Of a stretch of 34,147 nt of DNA, positions 1 through 10,191 are shown piece by piece. Under the pieces are notes generated by a model. The model had not been told where the DNA came from. It ran no database searches and was given only the letters and a program-made list of their open reading frames with translations. This DNA is from Lentzea indica (GTDB taxonomy: Bacteria; Actinomycetota; Actinomycetes; Mycobacteriales; Pseudonocardiaceae). Made by a program: the position numbers and the translations under genes. Where the stretch lies: the NCBI RefSeq assembly GCF_012184385.1, contig NZ_VSRL01000078.1, positions 1-34,147 on the forward strand. Direction: 5' to 3'. Every line of letters starts with the position of its first letter. Position 1 is the stretch's first letter.

Positions 1-2171
1 GCCTGGTTGCCGTCGCGCGCGGCGGTGCGTTCGGCGACGCGGTAGGTGCGGGTCCACTCGTCCAGCGCGCTGGAGACGATGAAGTAGTTCCACAGCGCCA
101 CCGGGATCTGCCACGCCGTGGGCGAGTGCTGGTCCTCTGCGAGCCGGGTGACGGCCAGCAGGTTCGAGGATTCCGTGCGGCACCAGGTGAACGCCTCGTC
201 GTGCGAGGTGAAGTCCTGAGTGGACAGTGGCGGTAACAGGAACACCGGGTGGTCCGGTGGCGCGATGACGGTGCCCGCAGCGTTCGCCGTGTCGAAGTAC
301 CACTGCAGCAGGCGTTTCACGGCCTCGTCGCGACCGTCCGACGACTCCTCGGTCGCGCTGAGCTCCGTGGCGTACAACCGAAGCAGGTCGTGCAGGCGGA
401 ACCGGCCGCGCGCGACCTCCTCGATCATGTGCCCGCCTGCCAGCACGTCCAGCAACGTCCGCGCGCGCGGCACCGGCACACCGGTCAGCGCGGCGACGGC
501 GTCGAGGCTGATCTCGGCGCCCGGATGCAGGCCGATCAGCCGGAACATCCGTGCCGCATCAGGCTTCAGGGCCAGGTACGACCACGAGAAGGCGGCACGT
601 ACGGCCGTGTCCTCGTCGTCGCCGGTCGCCAGCACGTTCAGGCGGTCGCGCTCGTCGGCGAGGTCGTCTGCCAGGTCGGTCAGCGTCAGGTGCGGCCGCG
701 TGACGACGCGTTCCGCCGCGATCCGCACCGCCAACGGTAAGTGCCCGCACAGCTCGACGAGCTTGGCCGCGGCAACGGGTTCGGCGGCGACGCGGTCCGC
801 ACCCACCGCGGAAGTCAGGAGCGCCAGCCCCTCGTCGCGCGTCAGGATCGACAACGTCATCGAGTGCGCGCCGTCCCGCGCCACGAGACCGCCGAGGTGG
901 TTGCGAGAGGTCACCAGCACCATCGACGACGAACGGCCGGGTAGCAGCGGGCGAACCTGGTCCGCCAACCTGGCGTTGTCGAGGAGCACCAGAACCCGTT
1001 TGCCCGCCAGAACACTCCGGTAGAGCGCGGACTTCGCCGGCAGGTCGTCCGGGATGCGCTCGGCCGGCACGCCGAGGCTCTGCAGCAGCTGGTGCAACGC
1101 GGCGGCGGGCTGCACAGGAGGCGACGACGCGTCGAACCCGCGCAGGTCGACGTGCAGCTGGCCGTCCGGGAAGCGCCCCGCCACCTGATGCGCGAAACGA
1201 ACGGCGAGAGCGGTCTTGCCGACACCGCCGGTGCCGGTGATCGCGACGAGCACCGGCGAGTGGTCGTGCGGAACGACCTCGGCGAGCTTGGCGAGTTCCT
1301 TCTCCCTGCCGGTGAAGTCGCGGATCTCGTGCGGCAGCTGGACAGGAACCAGCACGGGCACGGTGGGTTCCGGCTGCGGGTCGTGGCGGCCGACGAGGAG
1401 TTGTTCGTGGAGCTGACGCAGTTCCGGGCCGGGCTCGATGCCGAGTTCCTCGATCAGCAGCCGGCGCAGGTCCGTGTAGACGGCGAGAGCCTCCGCCTGC
1501 CTGCTACCGCGATACAGCGCGGACATCAACAGGCCGTGCAGCCTCTCCCGCAGCGGATGCGCGCTGACCAACGTCGTGAGCTCCGCCGCCACCTCCGCCT
1601 CACGTCCAACGGACAGCATCAACGCGGCGCGCTGCTCCACGGCCGTGAGCCGCAGTTCTGCCAGGCGCGCGCGTTCCACCGCGGCGAACGGTCCTGGCAC
1701 GCCGTCCAGAGCGATACCGCGCCACAGGCCCAACGCGGCGTCGAACGCGGCGATGGCTTCGGCGGGCTGGGACCGCAAACGCCCGGCCTCGTCCAGATAG
1801 ATGCGGAACATGGCGGCGTCAGAACTGCTGGATGAGAGCTTCAGCAAGTATCCAGCGTCTGTGGAGAGCAGCACGGAACTCGGCGCGCGAGAGGCCCTGC
1901 CGGGCTCGAAGAGACGCCTCAGCCCGGCGACGTAGGTGTGGATGCCGTTGTCCGCGCTGGCCGGCGGCTCCTCACCCCAGACCGCGTCGATCAGCTCGCT
2001 GCGCGACACGACGTGATTGGCGCGCAACGCGAGCACGGCGAGCACAGCTCTCTGCCGCGGTGGCCCCAGCGTGAGCTCCTGGCCGTCCACCGTTGCCGCG
2101 AGCGCGCCCAGCAGGCTGACACGCAACTCGTTCTGCACCCTTTGTCTCACTTCGTCGCTGTCCGCAGTCAC
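1..2171 (-). CDS. AfsR/SARP-family transcriptional regulator, BTAD plus NB-ARC (3' end outside window)
   Basis: The reading frame is open from GTG at 2171 down to base 1, giving at least 723 residues; the C-terminus is cut by the window edge. Order of parts: an OmpR-type winged helix (about residues 12-100, with the segment SRSELIDAVWGEEPP), a bacterial transcriptional activator domain (about 105-250, ending in ELGIEPGPELRQLHEQLL), then an NB-ARC/AP-ATPase with Walker A GTGGVGKT near residue 312 and a Walker B-like RVLVLLDNA, the motif GHLPLAVRIAA, and the beginning of a helical region that normally carries TPRs. This is the architecture of AfsR-like activators of secondary metabolism, where ATP binding and TPR contacts tune DNA binding. 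It is divergent from a methyltransferase gene, and the gap holds four CAGA repeats at 11-bp spacing that look like a SARP site. Start choice: GTG 2171 has a weak GGTAGG upstream; an in-frame GTG eight codons into the protein is possible. The ligand and target genes are unknown. Confidence 0.9.
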   Translation of the reverse strand, partial: MTADSDEVRQRVQNELRVSLLGALAATVDGQELTLGPPRQRAVLAVLALRANHVVSRSELIDAVWGEEPPASADNGIHTYVAGLRRLFEPGRASRAPSSVLLSTDAGYLLKLSSSSSDAAMFRIYLDEAGRLRSQPAEAIAAFDAALGLWRGIALDGVPGPFAAVERARLAELRLTAVEQRAALMLSVGREAEVAAELTTLVSAHPLRERLHGLLMSALYRGSRQAEALAVYTDLRRLLIEELGIEPGPELRQLHEQLLVGRHDPQPEPTVPVLVPVQLPHEIRDFTGREKELAKLAEVVPHDHSPVLVAITGTGGVGKTALAVRFAHQVAGRFPDGQLHVDLRGFDASSPPVQPAAALHQLLQSLGVPAERIPDDLPAKSALYRSVLAGKRVLVLLDNARLADQVRPLLPGRSSSMVLVTSRNHLGGLVARDGAHSMTLSILTRDEGLALLTSAVGADRVAAEPVAAAKLVELCGHLPLAVRIAAERVVTRPHLTLTDLADDLADERDRLNVLATGDDEDTAVRAAFSWSYLALKPDAARMFRLIGLHPGAEISLDAVAALTGVPVPRARTLLDVLAGGHMIEEVARGRFRLHDLLRLYATELSATEESSDGRDEAVKRLLQWYFDTANAAGTVIAPPDHPVFLLPPLSTQDFTSHDEAFTWCRTESSNLLAVTRLAEDQHSPTAWQIPVALWNYFIVSSALDEWTRTYRVAERTAARDGNQ

Positions 2172-2186
2172 CTAGCAACCTACCGT

Positions 2187-2223
2187 CAGATTTCGTCCAG
2201 AAGCCATCCAGAGTCCGTGCAGA
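2187..2223. promoter_or_regulatory. Candidate SARP operator: four CAGA direct repeats with 11-bp period
   Basis: CAGA occurs at 2187-2190, 2198-2201, 2209-2212 and 2220-2223, exactly 11 bp apart, and the two central copies extend to TCCAGA. SARP regulators are known to bind direct repeats spaced by one helical turn (11 bp) near the -35 element. The array lies between the divergent SARP gene and the methyltransferase, so it may control either or both. Binding itself is inferred. Confidence 0.5.
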
Positions 2224-2276
2224 GGGCTTGTACACACTTCACATCAGGTGGATTGGGCCGAAATGAGGGGGCGGCG

Positions 2277-2891
2277 ATGAATGCGGCCGATGTTTTCGAC
2301 ACGCTCGGACTGGAATATCAACGCGCTTGGTCGCACCAGCCCGCACTGCACGGCACTCTCGCCTGGTTCGCCGCAACGCAGCCGTCGGGCTCGCGCGTGC
2401 TCGACATCGGCTGCGGCACAGGTGTCCCCGTGGCGCGGACCTTGGCCAAGGCGGGCATGAAGGTCACCGGCATCGACGTCTCCCCGGTGATGGTCGACAT
2501 CGCGACCGCCCAGGTTCCGGAGGCCGCGTTCCACAAGATCGACATCCGTGACTTCGAATCACCCGCCGGCTCCTGGGACGTCATCTGCGCGGTGTTCTCG
2601 CTCCTGCAGATGCCGCAGGCCGAGATCATCCAGACCCTCGGCCGCGTCTCCACGTGGCTGCGGCCTGGCGGCCACTTCTTCCTCGCCACCGTGGCGATCG
2701 ACGTCGAGCAGGTGCGCCTGCCGTGGATGGGCCAGGAGATCGAGGTGTCCTCGTTCTCCGAGGAGAACTTCGAGGAGCACCTCGGCAACGTCGGCCTGCG
2801 GGTGGTGCGCCGGAGCCGTCCGGTCTTCACGCCGTCCTTCCCCGGCGCAACGCCCGAGGAGTCGCTGCACCTGGTGTGCCAGCGGCCCTAG
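2277..2891 (+). CDS. Class I SAM-dependent methyltransferase
   Basis: 204 residues with a Rossmann-type methyltransferase fold. Motif I is VLDIGCGTG at residues 41-49 (SAM binding), followed by the acidic strand-2 end VTGIDVSPVMV and a motif II/III-like stretch WDVICAVFSLLQMP. The substrate cannot be read from sequence. ATG 2277 is preceded by GAGGGGG at 2265-2271, a strong ribosome-binding site. A longer frame continues upstream to 1938, but that part is antisense to the SARP gene and lacks family similarity. It is divergent from the SARP regulator, so it may be a target of that regulator (inference). Its TAG stop (2889-2891) runs into the left arm of an inverted-repeat element, and it is convergent with atpB. 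Confidence 0.85.
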   Translation: MNAADVFDTLGLEYQRAWSHQPALHGTLAWFAATQPSGSRVLDIGCGTGVPVARTLAKAGMKVTGIDVSPVMVDIATAQVPEAAFHKIDIRDFESPAGSWDVICAVFSLLQMPQAEIIQTLGRVSTWLRPGGHFFLATVAIDVEQVRLPWMGQEIEVSSFSEENFEEHLGNVGLRVVRRSRPVFTPSFPGATPEESLHLVCQRP

Positions 2892-2997
2892 TGCTGTGAC
2901 CGTCGGCCTTCGCCCCGTATTTCGACGGTCAGACGGGTATATCGCGGTGCCCTGCTGAGCGCCGGAAGACGCGGTGGAGGTCGGCGGTCACAGCACT
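2890..2997. repeat. MITE-like inverted-repeat element between convergent genes
   Basis: A perfect 13-bp inverted repeat, AGTGCTGTGACCG at 2890-2902 and CGGTCACAGCACT at 2985-2997, encloses 82 bp without a convincing gene. Similarity of the arms continues weakly inward (TCGGCC versus CCGACC). The outer bases contribute to the TAG stop of the methyltransferase and the TAA stop of atpB. The widely spaced arms do not make a typical intrinsic terminator. A small non-autonomous mobile repeat is the best reading. No clean target-site duplication is visible, and copy number elsewhere cannot be judged here. Confidence 0.5.
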
Positions 2998-3800
2998 TAG
3001 TGGTGTTCGGCCAGGGCACGGCCGATGAAGTGCGCTGACAGCAAGGCGAAGATGTAGGCCTGCAGCACCTGCACCAGCGCTTCCAGGAAGATCAGCCCGA
3101 TGGCGATCGCGAAGCCCAGCACCGACGCCGGCTTCAGCCAGGTCGCGCCGTGCAGCAGGATGAACTCGCTGCCGACCGTGAACACCAGCACCAGCAGGTG
3201 GCCCGCGAACATCGCCGCGAACACCCGGATCATGAGGGTCACCGGGTCGAAGAAGAACTTCAGGATGACCTCGGTCGGGATCAGCAGTCCCCACAGCACC
3301 GGCTTCGGCACGTCCGGGATGACGAACTGGTTGCGCAGGTAGCCCTTGAGGCCGAACTTCCTGATGCCCACGAAGTGGTAGAGCGGGAAGATGATGATCA
3401 GCGCGATCGCGAACGGGAACCCGCTGTGCGTGAACGTCGGGAACTGCACGAGCGGGATCAACCCGTAGAGGTTGTTCACCAGCACGAAGCAGAAGATGCT
3501 GACGATCAGCGGCACGTACGGCGCGAACTCCTTCGCGCCGATCTGCTCCCGCGCGATGGTGTTGCGGCCGAAGTCGTAGACCGACTCGGCGGCGAACTGC
3601 CACCTGGACGGGATCAGCTTGAGATTCCTGGTGGTGGTCAGGAAGAACGTCAGGATGATCACCACCGACAGGACCAGCAGCAGCTGCGGTTTGGTCACCG
3701 AGAAGGTGAACGGCAGTCCGAACGGCTCGCGCCAGGTGAAGATCGGTGGAAGAAAGATGTCGTCTTTGCCGGGTGGGCTGAAGACGTCATTACCGGCCAT
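2997..3800 (-). CDS. atpB: F1Fo ATP synthase subunit a (orphan copy)
   Basis: 267 residues, a full-length Fo subunit a that conducts protons past the c-ring in the cytoplasmic membrane. Several membrane helices are apparent. The functional core is present: the helix with the essential arginine (MIRVFAAMFAGH) and the last helix pair with glutamate and glutamine (FLEALVQVLQAY), ending in ALAEHH as in Streptomyces subunit a. ATG 3798-3800 has GAGGGGG seven to thirteen bases upstream, but that site lies inside a perfect hairpin. The gene stands 58 bp after rnj on the same strand. No other atp gene (atpE, F, H, A, G, D, C) lies in the window, although atpB normally heads that operon. It may be the only copy displaced, or a second copy; the window cannot tell. 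The coding sequence appears intact. Confidence 0.9.
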   Translation of the reverse strand: MAGNDVFSPPGKDDIFLPPIFTWREPFGLPFTFSVTKPQLLLVLSVVIILTFFLTTTRNLKLIPSRWQFAAESVYDFGRNTIAREQIGAKEFAPYVPLIVSIFCFVLVNNLYGLIPLVQFPTFTHSGFPFAIALIIIFPLYHFVGIRKFGLKGYLRNQFVIPDVPKPVLWGLLIPTEVILKFFFDPVTLMIRVFAAMFAGHLLVLVFTVGSEFILLHGATWLKPASVLGFAIAIGLIFLEALVQVLQAYIFALLSAHFIGRALAEHH

Positions 3801-3804
3801 GGGC

Positions 3805-3853
3805 GTCCCCCTCGTCCAAGGTCTGGGATCAAACCTTAGCGGACGAGGGGGAC
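3805..3853 (-). promoter_or_regulatory. Hairpin between rnj and atpB that sequesters the atpB ribosome-binding site
   Basis: Read on the minus strand, the arms GTCCCCCTCGTCC (3853-3841) and GGACGAGGGGGAC (3817-3805) pair perfectly over 13 bp. Inside, AAGGT and ACCTT add 5 bp above a GCT bulge. The 3' arm contains the only Shine-Dalgarno sequence of atpB (GAGGGGG) and ends four bases before its ATG. There is no T-run, so a standard intrinsic terminator for rnj is less likely than a translational block or a processing site. Control by unfolding or RNase cleavage is inferred. Confidence 0.65.
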
Positions 3854-3858
3854 GGAGA

Positions 3859-6450
<2,592 letters not shown>

Positions 6451-6468
<18 letters not shown>

Positions 6469-7062
6469 CGACCGCACACGTTCGACCGCGTCGGCGTCAC
6501 CGCTGTATTCCACGCGAGCCTCGTCGCGCCCGAACGCAAGCATCACCAGCTCGGACACCTCGCCCGTGATCACCACGCCGTTCGCACCCGGCTTGGCGAC
6601 GACGTGGTCGCCGTCAGGCCGCACCAGCGTGACGCCGACGGGCGACGACTTGAACGTCATGCGCGCGGTGACCGGCAACAGCTTCCACAGCGTGTTCTCG
6701 CGACGAGCGTCGTACGGCCGTGGCTCCCAGTCGGGCTGTGCACGCCGCACGTCCTCGTGGTGCACGAAGTACTCGCCCGTGTTGATGAAGTCGTCGACCG
6801 GCTGGATCCAGAACGGCGGCGTCCGCACGAGGTCGAGGAGCTCGCTCCACGCCTTGTGCGTGTAGTCCTCCTGGACCTTCTCCGTCCACTTCGCGAAGAC
6901 CGGCAGCATGATGCCGGGCGCGGTGTCCGGACGCCGCTCGCGGACCGCGAGGTGCGCCGCGAGGTCCTTGGTCGACCACGTGCCGCACAACGTCGGCGCG
7001 TCGGGGCCGAGCTCGGTCATCAGGTCGACCAGCGCTTTGCGCTCGTCACGGGCGAGGCTCAC
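6451..7062 (-). CDS. TIGR03085-family protein (DinB-like/mycothiol-dependent maleylpyruvate isomerase fold)
   Basis: 203 residues from GTG 7062. The N-terminus SLARDERKALVDLM, then GPDAPTLCGTWSTKDLAAHLAVRERRPD and the central GEYFVHHEDVRRAQP are typical of the actinobacterial TIGR03085 family. The histidine of DLAAHL and the HHEDVRR segment are the expected metal ligands of this DinB-like helical bundle. The reaction is not known; relatives use mycothiol as a thiol cofactor or are uncharacterised. An alternative start at GTG 7080 leaves a 7-bp gap after the lipoprotein stop, but family similarity begins at the GTG used here. It is probably co-transcribed with the kinase and lipoprotein genes. 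The dapA promoter overlaps its 3' end. Confidence 0.8.
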
Positions 7063-7087
7063 ACCCCCATTGCACCACAACCGGATC

Positions 7088-7501
7088 TCACGCCTCGTTC
7101 GGCTTGTAGCAGCCCTTGAAGCCGTCCGGCTTGGCGGAGTTGTCGGCGAGGAGTTTGACCACCTGGTCGCGGTTCAGGTTCTCCGGATAGCCGGGCCAGT
7201 CCGGTTCCTGCCCGTTGACGTGCAACTCGTCGAGCCAGTAGCCGGACTGACCCGACGACTTGGCGAACTCCAGGTCGCAGCCCTTCACCCGCACCATCAC
7301 CTCGATGGTCTTGTCCGAGGACTTGACCGTGCGCTTGCCGATCTTCTTGGACTTCTTGGCCTTCTCCGTGCTGGGCTCGCCGATGTTGGTGAAGCCGGCG
7401 GCCTTCAGCTCGCTGACGAACTTGTCCTCGTTGCTGGCGCATGCCGTCAGGGCGGTCGCACAGCCGAGGGCCAGCAGGATGGAAACGATCCTTCTCTTCA
7501 C
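7088..7501 (-). CDS. Small secreted lipoprotein, function unknown
   Basis: 137 residues. A positively charged start (MKRR), a hydrophobic stretch and the lipobox LTAC with cysteine at residue 21 predict a lipid-anchored extracytoplasmic protein. The mature part is lysine-rich near the start (EKAKKSKKIGKRT), contains two further cysteines (GCDLEF and GCYKPN) that could form a disulfide, and resembles small DUF-type actinobacterial lipoproteins. GTG 7501 lies two bases after the kinase stop, and GAAGGA inside the kinase 3' end serves as ribosome-binding site, so the two genes form one unit. A role as ligand, sensor or substrate for the kinase's outer domain is a guess from position. The frame continues upstream to 7693, but that part is antisense-like shadow of the kinase. 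Confidence 0.75.
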   Translation of the reverse strand: MKRRIVSILLALGCATALTACASNEDKFVSELKAAGFTNIGEPSTEKAKKSKKIGKRTVKSSDKTIEVMVRVKGCDLEFAKSSGQSGYWLDELHVNGQEPDWPGYPENLNRDQVVKLLADNSAKPDGFKGCYKPNEA

Positions 7502-7503
7502 GT

Positions 7504-8943
7504 TCAGTTGTCCTTCTTCGCGCTGATCGTGCCGTCCAGCTGGCTGCCGTCCTTCTTGCTCGCCACACAGTAGATGCGGCGCTGTGCGTTGTCGTTCTTG
7601 TCCTTCTTCCACGCCGTCTCGGTCGGCACCAGCGTGGACAGCTTGAGCTGCTGGTTGTCCTTGACCCACGCCGAGTTGAGGACGAGCTCGCACTTCGCCA
7701 CGCCGACGCCCTTGAGCGCGTCCACGCCGGGGTAGGCGGCATCAGGCAGGTTCGACTGCACCGTCAGGGTCTCCACGACGTCGAACACCTCGAAGTCGTG
7801 CGGCTTGTCGCACTCCTCGCGGCTGTCCGAGTCGAGCTGCTTGGTCGGCGCGACCTGGCCGTTGCCGCACACGTTCTCGGAGAGCCCGAACACCGGGACC
7901 TCGCCACCCTCGCCGTACGTCAGCGCGGTGCTGCTGCCGCCAGGTGCCGTGAACCAGCTGTGCGCGTAGATGCCGCCGGTGAACGCCGCCGCGGCGATGA
8001 CGACGGCGCCGACCAACGCGAGGATGCGGTTGCGCTTCTTCTTCGCGGGATTGACGGCCTGCGTCTGCTGGTACTGCTGGGTCTGAGCCGGCGGAATTCC
8101 GGTGGGCGGCGTCGGCTGGTTGCCGATGCTCGCGAGCATGGCGCGGGCCTGCGGACCCGACAGCCTGGCGTTCGGGTCGGCGATCAGCAGACCGGTGATC
8201 ACGGCGCCGAGCACGCCGGTCGCACGGGTCAGTCGCGGGGTCTCGCTCATGATCGCGTGCAGGGTCGAAGCCGTGGAGGAGCGCTCGAACGGGCTCCAGC
8301 CTTCGACGGCGTAGCACAGGGTCGCGCCCAGCGCCCACAGGTCGGACGCGGGACCGGCCTCGTGGCCGTGGATGCGCTCCGGCGACATGTACGCGGGCGA
8401 GCCGATCAGGCTGCCGCTGGTCGTCAGGCGCGGGTCGTCGACGGCCTGCGCGATGCCGAAGTCGGTGAGCTTGACCTTGCCGTCCGGGCGGATCATCAGG
8501 TTGCCGGGCTTGACGTCGCGGTGCACGATCCCGGCCTGGTGAGCGGTCTCCAGCGCGGACAACGTCTGCAACGCGATCGACACGACCTGGTTCGGCGACA
8601 TCGGGCCGTGCGCGCTGATCAACGTCGACAGCGTCGCCGCCTCGACCAGCTCCATGACGATGTACGTCGTGCCGTTCTCGTTGATCGCGTCGAACACCGT
8701 CACGACGGCGGGATCGTTGAGCTTGCCGGCGGTGCGCGCCTCACGCAGAGCGCGCTCTTCGAGCACACGGCGCTCCTCGTGCGCGATGCCGTCCGGCAGG
8801 TGCAGTTCCTTGATCGCGACGAAGCGCCCGATGTGACGGTCCTGAGCACGCCACACAATGCCCATGCCACCGCGGCCGAGCTCCGCCACCAGGGCGTACC
8901 TGCCCGCGATGACGCGCGGTTCGACTGCCTGTCCGTGCAACAT
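7504..8943 (-). CDS. Membrane Ser/Thr protein kinase with extracellular septum-formation domain
   Basis: 479 residues. The kinase domain (about 16-270) has the glycine loop LGRGGMG, lysine K45 in VAIKEL, catalytic HRD with D143, the DFG aspartate D161 and an activation loop with TTSGSLIGSPAYMSPE. A proline/glutamine-rich linker (about 277-300) leads to one transmembrane helix (about 307-326). The outer domain of about 150 residues carries CGNG, ECDKPHDFEVFDV, KCELVL and YCVAS; the PHD-E pattern with paired cysteines matches the septum formation domain (PF13845) rather than PASTA repeats. Topology implies that an outside signal controls phosphorylation inside. ATG 8943 has GGAG close upstream (spacing three). 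The downstream lipoprotein gene is two bases away. Substrates are unknown. Confidence 0.88.
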   Translation of the reverse strand: MLHGQAVEPRVIAGRYALVAELGRGGMGIVWRAQDRHIGRFVAIKELHLPDGIAHEERRVLEERALREARTAGKLNDPAVVTVFDAINENGTTYIVMELVEAATLSTLISAHGPMSPNQVVSIALQTLSALETAHQAGIVHRDVKPGNLMIRPDGKVKLTDFGIAQAVDDPRLTTSGSLIGSPAYMSPERIHGHEAGPASDLWALGATLCYAVEGWSPFERSSTASTLHAIMSETPRLTRATGVLGAVITGLLIADPNARLSGPQARAMLASIGNQPTPPTGIPPAQTQQYQQTQAVNPAKKKRNRILALVGAVVIAAAAFTGGIYAHSWFTAPGGSSTALTYGEGGEVPVFGLSENVCGNGQVAPTKQLDSDSREECDKPHDFEVFDVVETLTVQSNLPDAAYPGVDALKGVGVAKCELVLNSAWVKDNQQLKLSTLVPTETAWKKDKNDNAQRRIYCVASKKDGSQLDGTISAKKDN

Positions 8944-9012
8944 GCGCTCCTACACCTGATGAACCGGGGGGCGTTGACGGTACTTCAGACCCGCCACACG
9001 GAGGATCGGTTC

Positions 9013-9414
9013 CTACGCTTCCGGCGCTACAACCAGTTCGTGACCTGCGGCACGCAACGCCAGGACGGCACGACCGAGATCGCCGTGCTTCACGAGCAAG
9101 TGGTCCGTGTCGTAAGTGGACAGCGCGAAGAGCGAGACGCCCGCGGCGGCCAGTTCACCCGCAAGGGCAGCCATGATGCCGGTGAGAGTGAACTCCAGCG
9201 GCCCTCGCACGGTGAGCAGCCGCCAGCCCTTCTCGGCCGTGTCCGCCGACAGCCCGAACGACGACGGCGCGATGATCGACACCTCGTCCGGTGTCCTGGT
9301 CACGGAGACCAGCACGTCGGTGAGGTCGAGCAGCCCGGCGGGGAGCGGGGCGTCCGCTGCCAGGCGCGAGACCGTGTATTCGCCAGGCCGGACGTCCACG
9401 ATGAGCCGCTTCAT
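9013..9414 (-). CDS. ACT domain-containing protein
   Basis: 133 residues from ATG 9414, which follows the thyX stop by four bases and uses GAAGG inside thyX as ribosome-binding site. The sequence MKRLIVDVRPGEYTVSRL, then ISVTRT-type strands (VLVSVTRTPDEVSIIAP) and the second half with GIMAALAGELAAAGVSLFALSTYDTDHLLV match the family of small stand-alone ACT proteins related to the regulatory domain of aspartate kinases. Such domains bind amino acids, so a ligand-sensing role is plausible, but none is shown here. Translation appears coupled to thyX. A 69-bp gap separates it from the kinase gene; the kinase has its own GGAG site. Confidence 0.8.
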   Translation of the reverse strand: MKRLIVDVRPGEYTVSRLAADAPLPAGLLDLTDVLVSVTRTPDEVSIIAPSSFGLSADTAEKGWRLLTVRGPLEFTLTGIMAALAGELAAAGVSLFALSTYDTDHLLVKHGDLGRAVLALRAAGHELVVAPEA

Positions 9415-9418
9415 GGCG

Positions 9419-10123
9419 TCAGCCTTCAACCACCAGTGGGCTGGAAGCAACTTCTGTGCCGTCCGGGAGTGTCGAGATCACGAAGTCCGCGAACGCGTTC
9501 GGCGCCGCCTTCGTCAGTTCGCGCAGGCAGGCGACCGCGAGCTCGCGCAGTTCCACGTTGATGTGCTCGGTCGCACGCATCGCGATGAAGTGCCGCCACG
9601 ACCGGTAGTTGCCCGTCACGACGATCTCGGTGCCGGTGGCGTTGGGCAGCACCGACCTGGCGATCTGCCGTGCGCGCCGGCCGTTGACGGTCTTCTCGAG
9701 GCTCTGCACCAGGTCCTCGTACGCCTTGAGGCTCGCCTCGGTCGCGGCGACGAACCGCGCGTGCAGCTCGGGATCCCCGGCGATCAGCTCCGGCTCCACG
9801 ACGTCGGTCGGGTCGGTGCGCTGGGAGAGCTGCGAGTAGGAGAAGTGCCGGTGCCGGATCAGCTCGTGGGTGAGCGAGCGGGGCAGCTCGGTCAGGTAGA
9901 GCGTCGCGCTGCCGTGCTCGAACGCGGCGAGGTGCCCGACGTCGAGCAGGTGGTGCAGGAACGTCGCGTTGGTGTTCGTCATCGGGTTCGAGCGGTCCCA
10001 CGACTGGTAGCAGGCCCGGCCGGCGAACTCGACGAGCGCCGCGCCACCGTCCGCGTCGGTCGTCCACGGCACGTCGTCCGGTGGGATGAACTCGGTTTTC
10101 GCCACCAAGCGCACTCTCGGCAT
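9419..10123 (-). CDS. thyX: Flavin-dependent thymidylate synthase
   Basis: 234 residues from ATG 10123. ThyX methylates dUMP to dTMP using methylene-tetrahydrofolate, NADPH and FAD. The signature RHRX7S is at residues 90-100 within [16 protein letters not shown], and [17 protein letters not shown] is the second conserved active-site block. [14 protein letters not shown] near the N-terminus is also characteristic. The start is chosen because the homologous N-terminus begins here and TACTGT lies seven bases upstream (10131-10136), the pattern of a leaderless mRNA; a GTG 13 codons further up is possible. The ACT gene follows directly. In M. tuberculosis thyX also lies beside dapA-rnj, so this is a conserved neighbourhood. 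Confidence 0.94.
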   Translation of the reverse strand: MPRVRLVAKTEFIPPDDVPWTTDADGGAALVEFAGRACYQSWDRSNPMTNTNATFLHHLLDVGHLAAFEHGSATLYLTELPRSLTHELIRHRHFSYSQLSQRTDPTDVVEPELIAGDPELHARFVAATEASLKAYEDLVQSLEKTVNGRRARQIARSVLPNATGTEIVVTGNYRSWRHFIAMRATEHINVELRELAVACLRELTKAAPNAFADFVISTLPDGTEVASSPLVVEG

Positions 10124-10130
10124 GGGCCGG

Positions 10131-10136
10131 ACAGTA
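10131..10136 (-). promoter_or_regulatory. Leaderless-type -10 box of thyX
   Basis: TACTGT on the minus strand fits TANNNT and ends seven bases before the thyX ATG at 10123. No Shine-Dalgarno sequence is present. No good -35 box was recognised. The divergent promoter of the next gene begins about 20 bp away. Confidence 0.45.
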
Positions 10137-10156
10137 GCCCTGACGCCAGCCGGTGG

Positions 10157-10185
10157 TTGCACGACGCCAGAAGTGACGTCATAGT
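10157..10185 (+). promoter_or_regulatory. Promoter of the HicB-like/DUF4097 operon
   Basis: TTGCAC (10157-10162), a 17-bp spacer and CATAGT (10180-10185) are followed six bases later by ATG 10192. The spacing fits a SigA-type promoter with a leaderless start, though the first base of the -10 box is C. A Shine-Dalgarno sequence is not evident. Confidence 0.45.
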
Positions 10186-10191
10186 GGTGTC

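Noticed and set aside
2890-2997. Terminator between the methyltransferase and atpB
   Set aside because: The complementary arms are 82 bp apart and would make a poor hairpin; a mobile-repeat reading fits better.
7441-9561. A 706-codon open frame on the plus strand
   Set aside because: Antisense to the kinase, ACT and thyX genes, with no domain pattern and shadow-type composition.
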